The notes under the pieces are model-generated. The model searched no databases and was not told where the DNA came from. It saw nothing but the letters and a program-made list of their open reading frames with translations. A DNA stretch of 64,000 nt from NCBI GenBank assembly GCA_021927905.1, contig BLLK01000069.1, forward strand, positions 2,852,001 through 2,916,000, written 5' to 3'. The DNA is from Chaetoceros tenuissimus. Lineage: Eukaryota > Bacillariophyta > Thalassiosirophyceae > Chaetocerotales > Chaetocerotaceae. Below are positions 60,172 to 64,000 of the stretch, in pieces (position 1 is the first letter of the stretch; every line of letters starts with the position of its first letter). The position numbers were made by a program, and so were the translations under genes.

Positions 60172-60630
60172 GGTGATAACATCTATCTTCTTTCACCTAT
60201 GTGATGGATAGAACAGAGTCCAAACACTCTCTTTCTCTCCGCAACCTTATATGTGGACTCGATTAGTTTGACTTTGTGGAGAATGATGAGACTGTCTGTA
60301 TTGTAAGGTGTTGTAGCATCTTTTGTAATTATTGTTTCATCTCTTTGTTTTTTCCTCAAAATAATGAATGCGTTTACTAAGTCCCCTCTGGAATGGATTT
60401 TCTTGGGAAGACCTGATTTACTTTGATACAAGAGGGTTTATTTTGGTACCATACATAAACCTAGTTTGAGGCCGATTGACACTCCAAACCAAGACCAATG
60501 ACAAACAACTTATCTTATCTATGGTAAAATTGCGAGGAGAAAATATCAGATAGATGCCTAAGTCTCTTAAGGTACGAAGAATACAAATATACTCTTCTCC
60601 TAAACTTGAACATGGGAGAAAAATGACAAA
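60172..60630. other. Intergenic between two minus-strand genes
   Basis: 459 bp upstream of the GPATCH1 homologue. An 82-codon minus-strand frame at 60183-60431 has no recognised features and is not called. Confidence 0.5.
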
Positions 60631-62052
60631 CTAAGCTGAAGAATGACGATCAATGGTAGATCCATAAGATGGATGACTTCGCGCGATACGAAGATTACTA
60701 GTACTGGTCAACATTTCATTTTCCAAATAATCATTCTCGTCTCTGCTATGGACCAAAATTGCGACCTCTTCATCTGAGTCTAGTTCCACATATATATTCA
60801 GTCCGTTTGAACGGGTAGATGGCACAGGATCATTCTCATAAGGCAATGACGAAGAAGCAAATGTAGAAGACGATGAATTCACTCTTTGCCTACAGACTGG
60901 ACAATTATCTCTGCTTTCTGGATTCTTTTGCTGGTATTCTCTCCAGCATTCCTGGTCGAGAGAATGGCCACAGCTGAAAATCTTGAGAGGTTGGTTGTCA
61001 CTTCCAATTCGTTTCTGAAAGCTTGCGTAGGGTTCCATACAGATTATGCATTCGTGACACTCAAATGGATTGTCAGCTTTTGCGGTCGTAGGATGGGAAG
61101 GATTTGGCGCAAATCTGCTTTGATAACGAAGAATGCGTACATTTGCTGTAGAAGTATTTGATCTTTGATTTCCACTTGTGTTCGTTGTCGAGTCAGATGC
61201 TGGACAGCAGGGACAGCAGAGACAAGAGAGACAATTCATGACAGCAGAACAACATAGCCGAATTCTACGAAGTATTCTTATTGTCAAACTTATTACGGCC
61301 GCTGCCATCCACGTCATGAAAAACGCAGTAAATATTGCATCAGTAAAGCTATCACAGCCATCAATATAGCTCATGCTACTGGTATAGTCATACAAATAAT
61401 CATTCTTCTGTTGCATTTCATTTTGAAAAACATATTCTCTGAATAAATCTTCTATAGCGGCGGTATAGTTGGCCCATCCTGATTTCCATAGAAAAGAATC
61501 GAAATAATATTTGATACTGTTTGCATCTACTACTCCTTTACTCACTGAGATTGCAATTCTATCATACTCAGCTTCACCATCTTCAATGCCAATGAGAATA
61601 AGAAGAGACTCATCTTCTCCATTCCGTTTGATTCTAAGCATGTCTGCCAGTTTTTCAGATATAGAGTCAGCATTGCTCTCTATTTTTTCAGTAATGCCAG
61701 TGTCTGTCGTATCCAGCATATCATTTTCATGTAAGCCATCGATATCAAAGGCGAAGTCATTCAACAAGACAACACTGAAATCAGCTGAACTTTCTTCATC
61801 GTAATAATGGATACTGCGGCTCAGATTATATTTCTCTTCTTTGGTTAGGACTTGATCAGGGTCGCAAATTGGATGCTCTTTTTGCCAATCTTTAGCTGTA
61901 TTGTTGTTGGTATAGACGTTGTCATTAAAGAAATCTGGACATGCTTGAATTATTGATGAGTATGAATATTTTCTCGTGCTCTCTTTGGCAGCAGCAGAAA
62001 CGATAGACACAAATGCAACGAAGAGAAGAAAACTGATGAAATCAACCTTCAT
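60631..62052 (-). CDS. TPM-domain and RING-finger membrane protein
   Basis: 473 residues, one exon. A signal peptide (ISFLLFVAFVSIVSAAA) leads into a lumenal TPM-like domain (about 35-215). It has the eukaryotic start ICDPDQVLTKEEKYNLSRSI, the strand ADFSVVLLNDFAFD, and LLILIGIEDGEAEYDRIAISVSKGV. A transmembrane helix follows (about 233-255, AIFTAFFMTWMAAAVISLTI) and then a Cys-rich patch (CLSCLCCPCCPA). The cytosolic RING finger (about 330-380) is CHECIICMEPY...FSCGHSLDQECW...CPVCRQRV. This suggests a membrane E3 ubiquitin ligase with a lumenal sensor. TPM domains occur in MOLO1 and TLP18.3. The fusion is unusual to my knowledge. Confidence 0.75.
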   Translation of the reverse strand: MKVDFISFLLFVAFVSIVSAAAKESTRKYSYSSIIQACPDFFNDNVYTNNNTAKDWQKEHPICDPDQVLTKEEKYNLSRSIHYYDEESSADFSVVLLNDFAFDIDGLHENDMLDTTDTGITEKIESNADSISEKLADMLRIKRNGEDESLLILIGIEDGEAEYDRIAISVSKGVVDANSIKYYFDSFLWKSGWANYTAAIEDLFREYVFQNEMQQKNDYLYDYTSSMSYIDGCDSFTDAIFTAFFMTWMAAAVISLTIRILRRIRLCCSAVMNCLSCLCCPCCPASDSTTNTSGNQRSNTSTANVRILRYQSRFAPNPSHPTTAKADNPFECHECIICMEPYASFQKRIGSDNQPLKIFSCGHSLDQECWREYQQKNPESRDNCPVCRQRVNSSSSTFASSSLPYENDPVPSTRSNGLNIYVELDSDEEVAILVHSRDENDYLENEMLTSTSNLRIARSHPSYGSTIDRHSSA

Positions 62053-62367
62053 TTTTCAATCAGCAACTAGCAACTGTCAGTTGAGGTGTTGAGGTGGAAA
62101 TGAGAGGAAGAAAAAAGAAAAGGCGACTTGTATCCCCGTAGCACCCGGATTTTATCGGAGAGAGGGATTTCAAAGATATAACGACATCCTTTCCCGGTTA
62201 AAAATGAGCTAAAATATCACAATAAGGGACTCAGAGAACGTTAAACGGACCCATCAAGACTTGATAAAAAATTTCTTTTTTAATTTCGATGACAGAACAA
62301 AACGGCGACGGATTATAGGAGATTAGGTCATATGGAGTTAAGATTTCTCTTAGATTATAAGAAGCCT
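62053..62367. other. Spacer between tandem TPM-RING genes
   Basis: 315 bp: promoter side of the first TPM-RING gene and 3' side of the second. No gene is supported. Confidence 0.5.
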
Positions 62368-64000
62368 TCATCTTTGTCTATTATGTCGGGGGTCAGGATC
62401 CAATCCATTGCGAATTAATGAAAATTCTGTTTCAAAATGATGTGATGTCGATCTGTCATTATTTCTATTTCTTCGGCTTCGTCTGTCCCTGCGAGCTCTA
62501 TTGAACTGATACTCCGAAATATAGCTCGTTGAAGGATCATTATAATCAGAATTAAGCGCAGTAGTTCTGCCGTGATGGGTAGTTCTGCGGCTTCTTCTTC
62601 CACTAGAAGCTCTGTTGTTTTGGTTGGGCTCAACTCTTGGAGACTCAACAACAAGCCCTCTTAATGACGATTCATCCTGAACGTGATGGGCCACGTTTCT
62701 AATTCTTCGATTTCGTCTTTCCCTACTTCTTGAGTATTCTTGAAAGCGTTGTGGTGCTATTCTGTCCTGTCTCATGAAAGAAGAATTATTTATGTATATT
62801 TGATTCTGTCTTTCCCTGCGTACCCTGCGTTGATTGGGCTGGTCACTTGAGAAAGCTGTTTGTAGTCTTAAAGTTGTAGCCATATGGTGGATGTTATTAT
62901 CATATTGTCCATGATTACCTATCGGAAACATTTGTGCTTGTTGTGAACGGGAATCTAGTCCATTCCCACGGTGATACACAGAGTGAAGAGGTAGAGGTGG
63001 TGACAGTGGATTCTGATGATCCCTTGTGTTTGTTCCATATGCAGTTCCTATCGCAGTAGATCCATATGATGGTTGATTACGTGCGGTGCGAATGTTCGCA
63101 AGTATTTGGTCCTCCCAAGCATCTTGGTATCTATTTTGATGGGCAAAATTGGCTTCTTCTTCATCCGAGTATGAAAGAACATTATGTCCATTCAAATTGG
63201 TGTGAGGAAGATTAGCATCGTCATTCTCTGACGAATCTAGAATAGATACGTAGTGTGGTAATGAATATGAAATGGTAGATGAAGACAGCGATGACCTCAT
63301 ACTAGAAGATGACAGCGATGATGCCGAAGAATTCAACCTCTGCCTGCAGATTGGACAACTGTCCTTATTCGTCGCATTCGCTTGCTTATATAATCTCCAA
63401 CACGAACGATCAAGCGAATGTCCACAGCTCAAAATCTTGAGAGATTGATTATCACTTCCAATTCTTTCCTTAAAACTAATATATTTTTCCATACAGATGA
63501 TACATTCATGACACTCAAATGGATTATCTACTCTTGTTCTTACCCTCGCATGCATAGGATCTGGTTCAAATCTTGCTTGATGAGCATTTGAGTTGGGATC
63601 GAGAAAGTTTGCAGCGAGTTTTGCAATAACGACCACAATCGTAACCGTAAGAAAAATAACAACAACAATAAGAGAGAAAGCTTAATGATTTCACCATCGA
63701 GATGACGCCAAAAAAACAATTTTTCGTTTATCCGTTTTGTGGTTCTCTCAGCATCTTTGTCAGTTTGCTCGTTCAGGTGACGACTGCTAAGAGAGTTATC
63801 AAGTATTACGAAATGTAACGACCCAGCTATTTCGTCCCTTACCAAATGAAAGTCATCAGAGAAATATCCAAGATGAATATAGTCTTCTAAATGAGATATT
63901 GCTTTTCGTAAACTCTTGCTAGCCGATGCGATCATGGAGATATCTTCTATGTTAATGAGAATAAGTATGGATTGATATATTCTTTTTTTTCCAAGCAAAG
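62368..64000 (-). CDS. Second TPM-RING membrane protein, partial, with a frameshift
   Basis: Tandem paralogue of the preceding gene, entering from beyond the window end. The first frame (to about 63680) reads SILILINIEDISMIASASKSLRKAIS, the counterpart of LLILIGIEDG...ISVSKGV in the neighbour, and ends DGEIIK. The next frame continues AFSLIVVVIFLTVTIVVVIAKLAANF, the transmembrane helix, then HQARFEPDP and a RING finger (CHECIICMEKY...LSCGHSLDRSCW...CPICRQRL). A one-base deletion near 63678-63687 explains the shift. After the RING come about 370 residues rich in Arg, Asn and Ser. Whether the shift is real decides between a pseudogene and a working gene. Confidence 0.65.

Noticed and set aside
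60183-60431. 82-codon minus-strand frame upstream of the GPATCH1 homologue
   Set aside because: No domain or targeting feature is present, and it ends a few bases before the GPATCH1 start, so it is likely chance.
1-64000. Transposons, CRISPR arrays, viral insertions
   Set aside because: No transposase, integrase, reverse transcriptase, long terminal repeat, spaced direct-repeat array or viral hallmark gene was seen.

Overview
This window is nuclear DNA of a stramenopile alga, almost certainly a diatom. Spliceosomal introns are short, with GTAAGT-type donors and AG acceptors. Several proteins carry a signal peptide ending in the diatom plastid motif (small residue, then F at +1: VSA-F, ASA-F, LG-F). 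The gene content also fits: single-domain EukCat channels, an EF-hand Na/Ca exchanger, a theta carbonic anhydrase relative, a cAMP-receptor-like GPCR and a selenoprotein. Base composition is AT-rich. A centric diatom such as Chaetoceros is plausible, but the species cannot be fixed from the sequence. There is no bacterial operon, CRISPR array, transposon, rRNA or convincing tRNA.

Layout. 0-10 kb: ribosomal protein S29 with an altered zinc ribbon, a DNAJC17-like splicing co-chaperone, plastid solanesyl diphosphate synthase, a Cys-rich membrane protein, a 7TM receptor, a tail-anchored TPR protein, a plastid zinc-ribbon membrane protein and a secreted protein. 10-18 kb: a DnaJ-X chaperone, an STK16-like kinase, a twin CX9C protein, a type II glycosyltransferase-like protein and a decayed theta-carbonic-anhydrase gene. 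18-27 kb: four proteins of unknown function, one with five copies of an F-[DE]-R-[LM]-x-x-T-E-T motif and one with ankyrin repeats. 27-33 kb: a small CxxU selenoprotein that is hidden by its in-frame TGA and an intron, divergent to NADPH-cytochrome P450 reductase; then a gene-poor stretch and a MYND-finger pseudogene. 33-46 kb: a CHD remodeller, a plastid SET methyltransferase, a UIM protein, an EF-hand NCKX exchanger and a plastid TrpE-TrpG fusion. 46-56 kb: two head-to-head EukCat channels, SFT2, a six-exon ABCG half-transporter and a membrane-anchored DFN kinase. 56-64 kb: a plastid J-protein, a GPATCH1 homologue and two tandem TPM-RING membrane proteins, the second frameshifted and running off the window.

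Functional themes. Excitability and calcium are represented by the EukCat pair, the EF-hand exchanger and the GPCR. Plastid metabolism is represented by plastoquinone side-chain synthesis, tryptophan synthesis, a SET methyltransferase, a J-protein and the carbonic-anhydrase relic. RNA processing is represented by the DNAJC17 and GPATCH1 homologues. Genes are often divergent or convergent with short spacers, as is usual in compact algal genomes. Most multi-exon models were built by joining reading frames at canonical splice sites that restore family-typical protein sequence; no transcript evidence was available. The strongest unusual signals are the selenoprotein, the zinc-ribbon loss in RPS29, the degenerate theta carbonic anhydrase, the in-frame 72-nt intron inside the CHD Walker A region and the tandem TPM-RING architecture.
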